Source: JAIRTY01 sp050257395 (GTDB taxonomy: Bacteria > Actinomycetota > Actinomycetes > Streptosporangiales > Streptosporangiaceae). Taken from it: 9,215 bases of DNA. The stretch is taken from contig JBLMWU010000140.1 of the NCBI GenBank assembly GCA_050257395.1, forward strand, positions 1 through 9,215, written 5' to 3'. A model generated the notes under the pieces. The model was not told where the DNA came from, did no database searches, and saw only the letters and a program-made list of their open reading frames with translations. The position numbers were made by a program, and so were the translations under genes. Shown here one piece after another: positions 1 through 6,853 of this stretch (position 1 is its first letter; every line of letters begins with the position of its first letter).

Positions 1-2326
1 CGGTCATGGCCAGCGTGTAGCTGCCCGGGGGCACGTCGGCGAACTGGTACCGGCCTGCCGCGTCGGTGGTGCGCGCGGCGGCGACCGCCCCGTCCGCGCC
101 GAGCAGCGTGACCGCGGCCCCCGCCAGCGGCGTGCCGGTGGCCGCGGCCCGGACCGTCCCGGCGAGGCTGCCGCCCCCGGTCAGGCCCGCACTGCCCAGC
201 TGGATGAGGCGCTCCAGCGGCCGGTCGCCCACGTAGACGGCGGCGGCGTGCGGCTCGTGCCCGGCCGCGATCGCGATGAGCGTGTACGTCCCGGGCGCGG
301 GGACGCTGATGGTGAACGAGCCCTCCGGGCCGGTCCGCACCCGACCGGCCTGCCGGCCGCCCCCGTCGATCACGGTGACGGTGACGCCGGCGGCCGGGGC
401 GCCGCCGGCCTGCCGCACGGTGCCGGACACCCCCGGGCCGCCCGGCGCGCCGCCCGCGGGGAGCGCGGCCCCGTTCCCGGCGGCACGCCCGTTCGCCGAT
501 CCGGTGGCGGCGTTGACGGCTGCCTCCGCCAGCGCCGGCCGGACCAGCTCGGCCGGCTCCAGGCCGCCTTCCCCCGCCACCGCCGCGAGCTCGGCGCCGG
601 GCGTCTCGGCGCCGCCGCGGCGGCGCGGGCCGGTCAGCAGGGAGGCGACGGCCGCTATCAGGTTCGCGGCGATGGCGAACCAGAAGGCGACCGCGAGTCC
701 GCTGTGGAACGGGCTGGTGATCAGGTGCGGGAAGAACTGGCGGCCGGCCAGGTAGGCGGCGTGCCCGGCGGGCATGTGCGACAGCAGCGGGCCCAGCAGC
801 TGCCTCATCGGGTTGTAGCCGAGGAAGGCGGCGAACAGCACGGCGATCGGCGGCAGGGACGCCACCTGGTGCGCCGCGGCCGCCGGGACGCCCTGCGCGG
901 TCAGGCCGCTGGACATCGCGGACGGCAGCGACGACGACAGGCCGGCCACGATGAGCGAGAAGAAGATGCCGATCGACAGCACGAAGGCCGCGTTCTGGAA
1001 GGTGGCGATGATGCCGCCGGCGGCGCCGCGCTGGTTTGCGGGCACCGAGTTCATGATCTCGGCCCGGTTCGGGGACGCGAACAGGCCGCTGCTGAACCCG
1101 TTGAACGCCAGGACCAGGGCGAACTGCCAGTAGGGGAAGTTGACCGGCAGCAGCATCAGCAGCGCGAAGCTGCCCGCGGTCAGCAGCGCGCCGCCGACCG
1201 TGAACGCCCGCTGCCCCCACCGGTCGGACAGGATTCCCGACAGCGGGGCCGACACCAGGAACCCGATGGTCAGCGGCACCAGGTAGATGCCCGCCCACAG
1301 CGGGGTGTCGGCGAAGCTGTAGCCGTGCAGCGGCAGCCAGATGCCCTGCAGCCAGATGAGCAGGATGAACTGCATGCCGCCGCGGCCGAGGGCGAGCATG
1401 AGATTGGCGAGGTTGCCGGCCGCGAACGCCCGGATGCGGAACAGCGACAGCCGGAACAGCGGCTCGGCGACCTTGGTCTCGACGACCAGGAACAGCAGCA
1501 CCGCCCCCAGCCCGCCGAAGATGCCGGCCAGCACCCACGGGTTGCGCCAGCCCATCGGGCTGCCGCCGTAGGGCATCAGCCCGTAGGTGATCCCGACCAG
1601 GACGGCGATCAGGCCGGCGCCGAACAGGATGTTGCCCCACCAGTCCATCCGGGCCCGCTTGCGGGTGCCGATGTCGTGCAGCATCAGGTAGGCCCAGACG
1701 GTGCCGAACAGCCCGAACGGCGCCGACACGAGGAAGACCAGGTGCCAGTCGTGCGGGGCGAGCACGCCGCCGATCAGCAGGCCGAGGAACGACCCGGAGA
1801 TGGCCGCGATCGAGTTCAGGCCCAGCGCGGTGCCGCGCTTGTTCGGCGGGAACGCGTCGGTGAGGATGGCCGTGGAGTTGGCGAACAGGAACGCGCCGCC
1901 GATGCCCTGCACCACCCGCCAGATGATCAGCCACAGGGCGGCCCTGGTGCCGTGCATCCAGGTGACGGTCAGCGCGATCGAGCCGACCGTGAAGATGGCG
2001 AAGCCGATGTTGTACATGCGGACCCGGCCGAACATGTCGCCGAGCCGGCCGAAGGACACCACCAGCACGGCCGACACGACCAGGAAACCCATCATGATCC
2101 ACAGCAGGTAGCTGGTGTTCGATGCCGCCAGCGGGTTCATGCCGATGCCGCGGAAGATGTCCGGCAGCGCGATCAGGACGATGCTCTGGTTGATGGTCGC
2201 CATGAGCACGCCGAGCGTGGTGTTGGACAGGGCGATCCAGCGGTAGTGCGGCCCGGGCTGCGACCGGCGGCCGCGCCCGGCGCGCCGTGCCGTGCCTGTG
2301 TCGGTAACCCCTGGTCCCACCGTCAT
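1..2326 (-). CDS. DHA2-type MFS efflux transporter with C-terminal carboxypeptidase-regulatory-like domains (3' end outside window)
   Basis: The reverse strand reads open from ATG at 2326 to the window edge, about 775 residues with no stop, so the C terminus is missing. GGAGGA (about 2336-2341) lies at good spacing before the ATG. Residues about 25-565 contain 14 hydrophobic segments, as in the EmrB/QacA (DHA2) class of proton-driven drug exporters. After helix 2 there is a motif A-like GRLGDMFGRVRM. Helix 5 carries a motif C-like glycine-rich stretch (SGSFLGLLIGG) with Ser where Pro is usual. Helix 1 reads MATINQSIVLIALPDIF, with Asn where many DHA2 members have Asp. After an Ala/Gly linker, residues about 628-710 and about 715 onward form two beta-sandwich repeats with the pattern GTV..G.P.AGV.VT and D..G.Y.F..V.PG.YTL, typical of carboxypeptidase-regulatory-like folds. 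The second is cut by the edge. The substrate is unknown. A MarR-like operator in front suggests ligand-induced derepression. The family is secure; the role of the extension is not. Confidence 0.9.
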   Translation of the reverse strand, partial: MTVGPGVTDTGTARRAGRGRRSQPGPHYRWIALSNTTLGVLMATINQSIVLIALPDIFRGIGMNPLAASNTSYLLWIMMGFLVVSAVLVVSFGRLGDMFGRVRMYNIGFAIFTVGSIALTVTWMHGTRAALWLIIWRVVQGIGGAFLFANSTAILTDAFPPNKRGTALGLNSIAAISGSFLGLLIGGVLAPHDWHLVFLVSAPFGLFGTVWAYLMLHDIGTRKRARMDWWGNILFGAGLIAVLVGITYGLMPYGGSPMGWRNPWVLAGIFGGLGAVLLFLVVETKVAEPLFRLSLFRIRAFAAGNLANLMLALGRGGMQFILLIWLQGIWLPLHGYSFADTPLWAGIYLVPLTIGFLVSAPLSGILSDRWGQRAFTVGGALLTAGSFALLMLLPVNFPYWQFALVLAFNGFSSGLFASPNRAEIMNSVPANQRGAAGGIIATFQNAAFVLSIGIFFSLIVAGLSSSLPSAMSSGLTAQGVPAAAAHQVASLPPIAVLFAAFLGYNPMRQLLGPLLSHMPAGHAAYLAGRQFFPHLITSPFHSGLAVAFWFAIAANLIAAVASLLTGPRRRGGAETPGAELAAVAGEGGLEPAELVRPALAEAAVNAATGSANGRAAGNGAALPAGGAPGGPGVSGTVRQAGGAPAAGVTVTVIDGGGRQAGRVRTGPEGSFTISVPAPGTYTLIAIAAGHEPHAAAVYVGDRPLERLIQLGSAGLTGGGSLAGTVRAAATGTPLAGAAVTLLGADGAVAAARTTDAAGRYQFADVPPGSYTLAMT

Positions 2327-2361
2327 GACTGGCGTTCCTCCGTGGCGGCCGCGGAAAGCTA

Positions 2362-2383
2362 TTACTTGCTAATGCGCAACTAA
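2362..2383 (-). promoter_or_regulatory. MarR-family-like operator palindrome upstream of the MFS gene
   Basis: The + strand reads TTACTTGC-N6-GCAACTAA: 8-base arms with one mismatch, in an AT-richer patch within GC-rich DNA. This symmetry resembles operators bound by MarR-family winged-helix dimers, which often control DHA2 exporters. On the minus strand a possible -10 (TAACAT, 2383-2388) abuts the palindrome, so the repeat would overlap the transcription start region about 50 bases before the ATG. No regulator gene is in the window. The assignment rests on sequence symmetry and context only. Confidence 0.5.
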
Positions 2384-2388
2384 TGTTA
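2383..2388 (-). promoter_or_regulatory. Possible -10 element for the MFS gene
   Basis: TAACAT on the minus strand fits the TAnnnT pattern of the principal actinobacterial sigma factor. It lies next to the palindrome at 2362-2383. No convincing -35 is seen 16-18 bases upstream, so the promoter would need an activator or be weak. This is a tentative assignment. Confidence 0.25.
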
Positions 2389-2578
2389 CAGGCGCCGGCC
2401 GGGTGCACTTATGCGTACACACAGTGTTCATGCCGAAACGCCGCGTCCGCATGGAAACGCCGCGGCCCGCCGCCAGTGCCAAGCCAGCGGCCCCATCCGG
2501 CAAAACCTTCCTCAACCGGCAGGCACCGGGCTGGGGCGGTGCAATTCTGGCGGCTCAGGCGCGCCTGAGGAGACCCCC

Positions 2579-4057
2579 GTGACCGATCTCAGGGCGGGAG
2601 CGGGACGCGGCGTACGGCACCTGCGTCGCCTGCGCCCGGCCCTGGCAGGGCTGTGGCGTGGCCACCGGCTGTTCATCATCGTGGCGGCGGTGGCGCTGGC
2701 GCTGCGGGTGCTGGCGATGCTGGCGTTCCGCCCCGCGCTGTTCTTGCCGGATTCGTTCAGCTACCTGGCGAACGGGCTGAGGCTGTTCCTCGGCCCGTGG
2801 CACCCGGCTGGGTACCCGCTGCTGCTGCTGGTGCTCAGCCCCTTCCACAGCCTGCCCGTGGTGACCGCAGTCCAGCACCTGATGGGCGTGGGGATGGCCG
2901 CGATCGGGTACGCCGTCCTGCGCCACTGGCGGCTGCCCGCCTGGGGCGCGGTGCTGGCGGCGGCGCCGGTGCTGTTCGACCCACGGCAGATCATGCTGGA
3001 GTCGCTCATCGCGGCCGACACCCTCTACGCGTTCCTGGCCGTCGCCGCGATCGGCCTGCTGCTCACGAGGCGGGCGCCGGCCTGGTGGCAGTGCGCGGCG
3101 GCCGGGCTGCTGATCGCCTGGTGCTCGCTGGTCCGGGGCAACGGGCCAGCGCTCATCGTGCCGGTCGTGGCCTACGTCATCATCCGCCGGGCCGGCTGGC
3201 GGGCCGTGACCGCCGCGGTGGCCAGCTTCGCCATCCCGGTGGTCACCTACATGAGCGTGTTCTACGCGGTCCACGGGACGTTCGGCACCACCAGCAGCGA
3301 TGGGCTGTTCCTCTGGTCGCGCACGATGTCGTTCGCCAACTGCCGGGTGATCAGGCCGCCGGCCGGCCTGCGGCCGCTATGCCCCGACCGGCAGTTCCGC
3401 CACCACCGGCCGGCCGCCCTGCCGGCCTGGTCGGTGCCCGCGCTGCTCAGCGAGCGCCGGCCGACGTCCTGGCTGTGGAACCGGCACGCGTGGTGGCGGC
3501 ACGACGCCCATCCCGGGTTCAGCGGCTACAACAACACCCTGGGCCTGCGGTTCGCGGTGGCGGCCATCGAGGCGCAGCCGGGGGACTACGCCCGGACGGT
3601 CGCGAAGGAGACCGCGCTCACGTTCGTCAGCACCGACCGCTCACTGGCCATGCAGACCCTGCACTTCCCCGGCCGGCTGTGGGTGCCGCACCTGGGCCGC
3701 GGCGCGCGCCGGGCCCTGCGCGCCTACGCGCACACGGCCGGCAACACCCGGGCGGTCCAGCCATACGCCTACTTCGTGTACCTGTACCAGCTGCCGTTGT
3801 ACTTCCCGGGGCCGGTCTTCCTGCTGGTGCTGGTCACCGGGCTGGCCGGGGCGGTCAGGCGGTGGCGGGACTGGGGCGGTCCCGGCGCGCTGCCCTGGGC
3901 GGCGGCCGTGATCGGCATCGTGGTGCCCCCGGCGCTGCACGAGTACGACTACCGGTTCGCCATCGCCGCCGTGCCGCTCGCCTGCCTGGCGGCGGGCCTG
4001 GCCTTCCGGCCCGCGGCCCCGGGGCCTGACCCGGCTGCCCCGCCCGGGCCAGGCTGA
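2579..4057 (+). CDS. Polytopic membrane protein, probable GT-C fold (GT39/ArnT-like) glycosyltransferase
   Basis: The frame is open from ATG 2411, but GTG 2579 is preferred. GAGGAG (2567-2572) sits six bases before it, and the 56 residues in between look like untranslated low-quality sequence. The product is 492 residues. An Arg-rich cytoplasmic N terminus is followed by helix 1 (about 31-50). The first exterior loop holds LPDSFSY (Asp58) and then GPWHPAGYPLLL (about 72-84). Acidic residues after a short loop followed by an HPxGYP-like stretch are typical of GT-C enzymes, which move a sugar from a polyprenyl-phosphate donor outside the membrane. The LESLIAADTLY segment (Glu141) resembles the second conserved acidic site. 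About nine to ten more hydrophobic segments follow, then a large exterior loop (about 235-400), then YDYRFAIAAVPL near the end and a Pro/Gly tail. The exact donor and acceptor cannot be told; cell-wall polymer or protein glycosylation is possible. It is divergent from the MFS gene and convergent with the NlpC/P60 gene. Membrane protein: sure. Enzyme class: moderate. Confidence 0.72.
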   Translation: MTDLRAGAGRGVRHLRRLRPALAGLWRGHRLFIIVAAVALALRVLAMLAFRPALFLPDSFSYLANGLRLFLGPWHPAGYPLLLLVLSPFHSLPVVTAVQHLMGVGMAAIGYAVLRHWRLPAWGAVLAAAPVLFDPRQIMLESLIAADTLYAFLAVAAIGLLLTRRAPAWWQCAAAGLLIAWCSLVRGNGPALIVPVVAYVIIRRAGWRAVTAAVASFAIPVVTYMSVFYAVHGTFGTTSSDGLFLWSRTMSFANCRVIRPPAGLRPLCPDRQFRHHRPAALPAWSVPALLSERRPTSWLWNRHAWWRHDAHPGFSGYNNTLGLRFAVAAIEAQPGDYARTVAKETALTFVSTDRSLAMQTLHFPGRLWVPHLGRGARRALRAYAHTAGNTRAVQPYAYFVYLYQLPLYFPGPVFLLVLVTGLAGAVRRWRDWGGPGALPWAAAVIGIVVPPALHEYDYRFAIAAVPLACLAAGLAFRPAAPGPDPAAPPGPG

Positions 4058-4108
4058 CCGGGAGCCCGCCTGGCCGGGGACGGCGGGCGCGGGGCCGGGA
4101 AAAACGGA

Positions 4109-4139
4109 CCCCGGCCCGCTGCGTGCCAGCGGGCCGGGG
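4109..4139 (-). terminator. Strong hairpin terminator between convergent genes, T-run on the minus side
   Basis: A perfect 13-bp stem (CCCCGGCCCGCTG / CAGCGGGCCGGGG) closes a 5-base loop (CGTGC). On the minus strand the stem is followed, after four bases, by TTTTT (complement of 4100-4104), giving a classic intrinsic terminator for the NlpC/P60 gene whose stop is at 4149. On the plus strand the same hairpin lies about 50 bases after the GT-C stop but has no T-run. It could still end both transcripts. Confidence 0.8.
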
Positions 4140-4148
4140 CCGGGCCGG

Positions 4149-5162
4149 TCAGGGGCGCGCGGCGCCCACGAGGGTGGAGGCGTACCAGGGCGAGGACAGG
4201 CTGATCAGCTCGACGTCCTCGCCGGACTGCGGGGCGTCGATGATCGTGTTGTTGCCCACGAAGATGCCGACGTGCCCGAGACCGTCGAAGAAGATCAGGT
4301 CACCGGGCTGGATGGCGGACATCGGCACGTGCGGCAGCGCCGCGTACTGCGAGTAGGTGTCGCGGGGAATAGACACCCCGGCCGACCCCCACGCGGCCTG
4401 CACCAGGCCGGAGCAGTCGTAGGAGCCGGGCCCGGTCGCGCCCCACACGTACGGCTTGCCGAGCTGCGCGTAGGCGAACGCCACGGCCTTTTCCGCCGCT
4501 GTGTTCGTCGGCCCGATGTAGGTGCCGGTGGTGACGCCGCCGCCCGCGGCCAGGATCTGCGCGGCGCCGGTGAGCTGGTTGAGGAGCGCGAGCTCGGCCG
4601 CTACCGCCTGGCTGGTCTTCTTCTTCTGCACCAGCCGCCGCTGCTGCAGCGCCATCACCGCGGCCTCGTCGCGCCGGGCGGTCTGCTGGGAGGCGGTGAC
4701 CTGGCGGGCCGCCTCGATGAACTGCCGCATCTCCGCCGACTGGGTGCTGGACAGCTGCTGCAGCATGGACGCCTGGGCGATCACCGTCTGCGGGTTCGAG
4801 GAGGTCAGCAGCGCACCCGCGGAGGTCATCGTGCCGTTCTCGTAGGCGGCGGCCGCGAGCTGCGCGATCTGCCCGCGCATCGCCTCGAACCGCGCGGTGT
4901 CGCGGCGCACCTCCCGGTTGATGACGGTGACCTGCTGCCGGGCGTTCGCCAGCGCCTGGATCGCCTGGTCGTACGCTGCACCGGCAGCGTCCTCCTGCGA
5001 CATCAGCCGGGCGAGCTTCTTCTGCACGCTGCCGATCGTGGGCCGCGGGTCCGCCTGGGCGGCCCCGGCGGAAACGATGAGCATGGCCAGGGCGAGCACG
5101 GCCGCAGCGATCAGCCGGGCCCGGCCAGCGAGAAAACGAATAGCGGATGAACGCATACTCAC
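4149..5162 (-). CDS. Secreted NlpC/P60 peptidoglycan endopeptidase with N-terminal coiled coil (RipA-like)
   Basis: Predicted to be exported and to cut peptide stems of peptidoglycan (D-Glu to diamino acid bond in RipA-type enzymes), for wall remodelling or cell separation. With GTG 5162 the product is 337 residues. An Arg-containing n-region and a long hydrophobic core end at AGAAQA-DP (about residue 37), a good signal peptidase I site. Residues about 40-190 are Ala/Gln/Glu/Arg-rich heptad-like helix, typical of the regulatory coiled coil in RipA and DIP1281-type proteins. The NlpC/P60 domain covers about 215-337: KPYVWGATGPGSYDCSGL with nucleophile Cys250, GDLIFFDGLGHVGIFVG with His297, and IIDAP with Asp309 as the third polar residue (His or Glu in many relatives). 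All catalytic positions appear intact. GAGGAG lies 12 bases before GTG 5162 but 18 before the alternative ATG 5156. An ATG at 5225 is open but lacks a ribosome site and would precede the signal peptide. A stand-alone unit with its own terminator. Confidence 0.93.
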   Translation of the reverse strand: MSMRSSAIRFLAGRARLIAAAVLALAMLIVSAGAAQADPRPTIGSVQKKLARLMSQEDAAGAAYDQAIQALANARQQVTVINREVRRDTARFEAMRGQIAQLAAAAYENGTMTSAGALLTSSNPQTVIAQASMLQQLSSTQSAEMRQFIEAARQVTASQQTARRDEAAVMALQQRRLVQKKKTSQAVAAELALLNQLTGAAQILAAGGGVTTGTYIGPTNTAAEKAVAFAYAQLGKPYVWGATGPGSYDCSGLVQAAWGSAGVSIPRDTYSQYAALPHVPMSAIQPGDLIFFDGLGHVGIFVGNNTIIDAPQSGEDVELISLSSPWYASTLVGAARP

Positions 5163-5234
5163 TGGCGTGGCACGCTCCTCGTGTCTGCATCGCGCCGCTG
5201 ACGCATCGGCTCCGGCTGACGGCATCCGGGCGTG

Positions 5235-5262
5235 ACTGTAACACTCCCGTGATCATGGTGAA
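5235..5262 (-). promoter_or_regulatory. Candidate promoter for the NlpC/P60 gene
   Basis: On the minus strand TTCACC (complement of 5257-5262) and TACAGT (complement of 5235-5240) are separated by 16 bases. Each matches four of six positions of the sigma-70 type consensus. Transcription would begin near 5228, giving a leader of about 65 bases. The -10 lies inside GTGTTACAG. GTTAC/GTAAC-like motifs are reported for MtrA-type regulators of actinobacterial wall hydrolases, but one half-site alone is not proof. Confidence 0.35.
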
Positions 5263-5350
5263 GGCCAATCTGCCCGCCTCGTCAGCAAGACGTAAGAACT
5301 GAAAAGGAGCGGATCGGGCGGGCCATTGCCGGGCCCGGGCCCGCGTGCAG

Positions 5351-5388
5351 GCCCGATGCCGGCCAGGGGCATAGCCCGCGGATCGGGC
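5351..5388. repeat. Inverted repeat (hairpin) in the divergent intergenic region
   Basis: GCCCGAT (5351-5357) pairs with ATCGGGC (5382-5388). The stem extends by CCG/CGG after a one-base bulge, and an inner GGGC-ATA-GCCC stem (5367-5377) is possible. It lies upstream of the candidate NlpC/P60 promoter and within the likely leader or upstream region of the MscS gene. The role is unknown. Confidence 0.5.
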
Positions 5389-5537
5389 CGCTGTGACACA
5401 TCTTTCTTTCCCTGCTGTTTGCGTCCTGCGTGGTTTGGGACCGCCCCGGTCGGGGGCACGTAACAACGCTGATCCGCGCTGACCGCCGGGCGCCCGCGTG
5501 CCCGGCCCGGGAACCCGAGACGTGAGGAGGGGGACAC

Positions 5538-6425
5538 GTGACCGGAGCCATCGCTCCGCTGACGGATTTAAGCAGGTGGGCCCGGAGCAGCCTGCTGGAG
5601 ATCGTGCTGCTCGTGCTCGGTGCGATCCTGCTCACCCGGCTGGCAGAGTGGCTGCGCGGCCGGGTCACCGCCCGCATCGACGCGCAGGCGGGCGGGGCTG
5701 ACGAACTGGTCCGGTCCGAGACCGCCAAGCACCGTCATGTCGTGACCCAGGTCGTCACCTGGACGGCGCTGGCGGTGCTCTACGTCGTGACCGCGGTGCT
5801 GGTCGTGCAGCGCCTCGGGGTGCCACTGGCCGGCCTGGTGGCGCCCGCCGCCCTGCTCAGCGCCGCGCTCGGGTTCGGCCTGCAGCGGTTCGTGCAGGAC
5901 ATCGGCGCGGGGTTCTTCATCACCGGGGAGCGCCAGTACGGGTTCGGCGACGTGGTCCGCATCGCGGTGAACGGGGTGTCGACCCCGGTGATGGGCACGG
6001 TCGAGGACGTCACGCTGCGGGTCACCCGCATCCGGTCGGTCAGCGGTGAGGTCATCACCACCCCCAACGGGCAGATCGTGCAGGTCACCAACTTGTCGCG
6101 GGACTGGGCCCGGGCGGTCGTGGACGTGCCGGTGCCGGCGTCGGTCGATGTCAGCCACGTCACCGACACGCTCCGGCAGGTCGGGGAGGACTCCTACCAG
6201 GACGAAGGGCTGCGCCGGATGCTGCTCGACCCGCCGACCGTGATGGGTGTGGAGACGATCGGGGTCGACACGTTCTCGGTGCGGATGGTCGCCCGGACGC
6301 TGCCGGGCAAGCAGTTCGACGTCGGCCGGGTGCTGCGGGCCCGGGTCGCGTCGACCTTCCGGCTCGAGGGCATCACGGTGTCCGCCGGCCTGGACACCGG
6401 CGCCGCCACCGGGGGTGCGGCATGA
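5538..6425 (+). CDS. MscS-family mechanosensitive ion channel
   Basis: Encodes 295 residues, the size of a minimal MscS. These channels open when membrane tension rises in hypo-osmotic shock and let small solutes leave the cell. GTG 5538 is preceded by a strong GAGGAGGGGG (5524-5533). Three membrane segments are seen: about 13-37, 70-92 and the pore helix about 96-128. The pore helix has the family's Gly/Ala packing and a kink-like end in ALGFGLQRFVQDIGAGFFI. Next comes the beta domain with GDVVRI, GTVEDVTLRVTRIRS and the conserved TPNGQI.QVTNLSRD (about 138-190). A C-terminal alpha/beta vestibule (about 195-290) ends in an Ala/Gly tail. All hallmark motifs are present and no truncation is seen. 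Its stop overlaps the start of the next gene as ATGA, so the two are translationally coupled. Confidence 0.95.
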   Translation: MTGAIAPLTDLSRWARSSLLEIVLLVLGAILLTRLAEWLRGRVTARIDAQAGGADELVRSETAKHRHVVTQVVTWTALAVLYVVTAVLVVQRLGVPLAGLVAPAALLSAALGFGLQRFVQDIGAGFFITGERQYGFGDVVRIAVNGVSTPVMGTVEDVTLRVTRIRSVSGEVITTPNGQIVQVTNLSRDWARAVVDVPVPASVDVSHVTDTLRQVGEDSYQDEGLRRMLLDPPTVMGVETIGVDTFSVRMVARTLPGKQFDVGRVLRARVASTFRLEGITVSAGLDTGAATGGAA

Positions 6426-6751
6426 CCGGGCGGCCGCGCACATCGACCATGGTGCTCAGCGGGCTGTTCGCGGCGGTGCTGGCGCTGTACCTGATGGTGC
6501 GGCCGGCACCGCAGGCCAGCCCGTCGTCGGCAGTGGTGCCCGCCCCGCCGCCCAGCCCGAGCGCCCGGCCCAGGCCGGCCCCGGCCCGGACCCGGACGCC
6601 GTCGCCGCGGCCGTCGCGGAGCTCGCCCACGCCGAGCCCGTCCCCGTCGCCGCCCACCCCGAGCCTGTCGCCCACGCCGGCGTCGCCAGGGGCCAGCCCG
6701 TCCTCACCGGGGGTCCCCAGCGTGTCCGGCCCGGGCGTGGCCCCGTCCTGA
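6422..6751 (+). CDS. Single-pass membrane protein with extracellular Pro/Ser-rich tail, coupled to MscS
   Basis: Encodes 109 residues; ATG 6422 overlaps the MscS stop by four bases (ATGA), so reinitiation by the same ribosomes is likely. Residues 1-9 are polar with two Arg. Residues about 10-26 (MVLSGLFAAVLALYLMV) form one membrane helix or uncleaved signal anchor. From about 28 to the end the protein is almost only Pro, Ser, Ala, Thr and Arg (runs such as SPTPSPSPSPPTPSLSP). With Arg on the N-terminal side, the positive-inside rule puts the tail outside, where it may span or bind the cell wall. No catalytic motif or cysteine is seen and I do not recognise the family. The strict overlap suggests a role linked to the channel, such as an accessory subunit or wall tether, but this is inference. 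Pro-rich low complexity also arises easily in GC-rich DNA; the overlap and the helix argue for a real gene. Confidence 0.75.
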   Translation: MTGRPRTSTMVLSGLFAAVLALYLMVRPAPQASPSSAVVPAPPPSPSARPRPAPARTRTPSPRPSRSSPTPSPSPSPPTPSLSPTPASPGASPSSPGVPSVSGPGVAPS

Positions 6752-6788
6752 CCGTGGTGCCGCGCTGACGGGGGCGCCGCGGTGACCG

Positions 6789-6822
6789 TGACGGCCCGCT
6801 GACCGCAAGGGCCGGGCCGTCA
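6789..6822 (+). terminator. Hairpin after the MscS operon
   Basis: TGACGGCCCG (6789-6798) pairs perfectly with CGGGCCGTCA (6813-6822), a 10-bp stem with a 14-base loop, starting 37 bases after the tail-protein stop. A second small hairpin (ACGGCC-CGG-GGCCGT, 6824-6838) follows and could compete for the same arm. No T-run follows, as is common for actinobacterial terminators. It may only reduce read-through into the antiporter gene, which has the same orientation. Confidence 0.5.
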
Positions 6823-6853
6823 ACGGCCCGGGGCCGTCAGGGAGACTGGGCTG

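Larger units (their letters stand above)
2327..2578. other. Divergent intergenic region between MFS and GT-C-like genes
   Basis: This 252-base region contains the MarR-like palindrome near its left side and the GAGGAG ribosome site of the GT-C gene at its right end. No convincing -35/-10 pair for the plus-strand gene was found. The in-frame extension of the GT-C gene from 2411 has no ribosome site and is probably not translated. Confidence 0.5.
5163..5537. other. Divergent intergenic region with repeated GATCGGGC elements and alternative hairpins
   Basis: This 375-base gap separates the NlpC/P60 and MscS genes. GCGGATCGGGC occurs twice (5309-5319 and 5378-5388). An inverted copy of its core, GCCCGAT (5351-5357), lies between and could pair with either. 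A GGGCCCGGGCCC palindrome lies at 5331-5342, and a T/C-rich patch at 5398-5415. The conserved 3' signature of the actinobacterial ydaO (c-di-AMP) riboswitch, which often precedes wall hydrolase genes, was looked for and not found. No convincing coding sequence is seen. Confidence 0.5.

Noticed and set aside
248..2383. Long open frame (711 codons) on the plus strand over the MFS gene
   Set aside because: It encodes an Arg/Gln/Asp/His-rich, domain-free protein antisense to a clear transporter. This is the usual shadow of a GC-rich gene.
2411..2578. N-terminal extension of the GT-C-like gene from ATG 2411
   Set aside because: No ribosome site at 2411. The added 56 residues have no membrane or signal character, while GTG 2579 has GAGGAG at ideal spacing.
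5163..5400. c-di-AMP (ydaO) riboswitch before the NlpC/P60 gene
   Set aside because: Expected from family context, but the conserved GAACCCGACAGCTAACCTCG-like 3' part and related blocks are absent from the minus strand.
5289..5402. 37-codon minus-strand ORF preceded by a purine-rich stretch (from ATG near 5402)
   Set aside because: The ribosome site is poor (GGGAAAGAAAG), the composition is Pro/Gly-rich like non-coding GC-rich DNA, and it covers the repeat elements.
6422..6751. Treating the Pro/Ser-rich ORF as a spurious low-complexity frame
   Set aside because: The ATGA overlap with MscS and the clear N-terminal helix favour a real gene, so it was kept as a feature.
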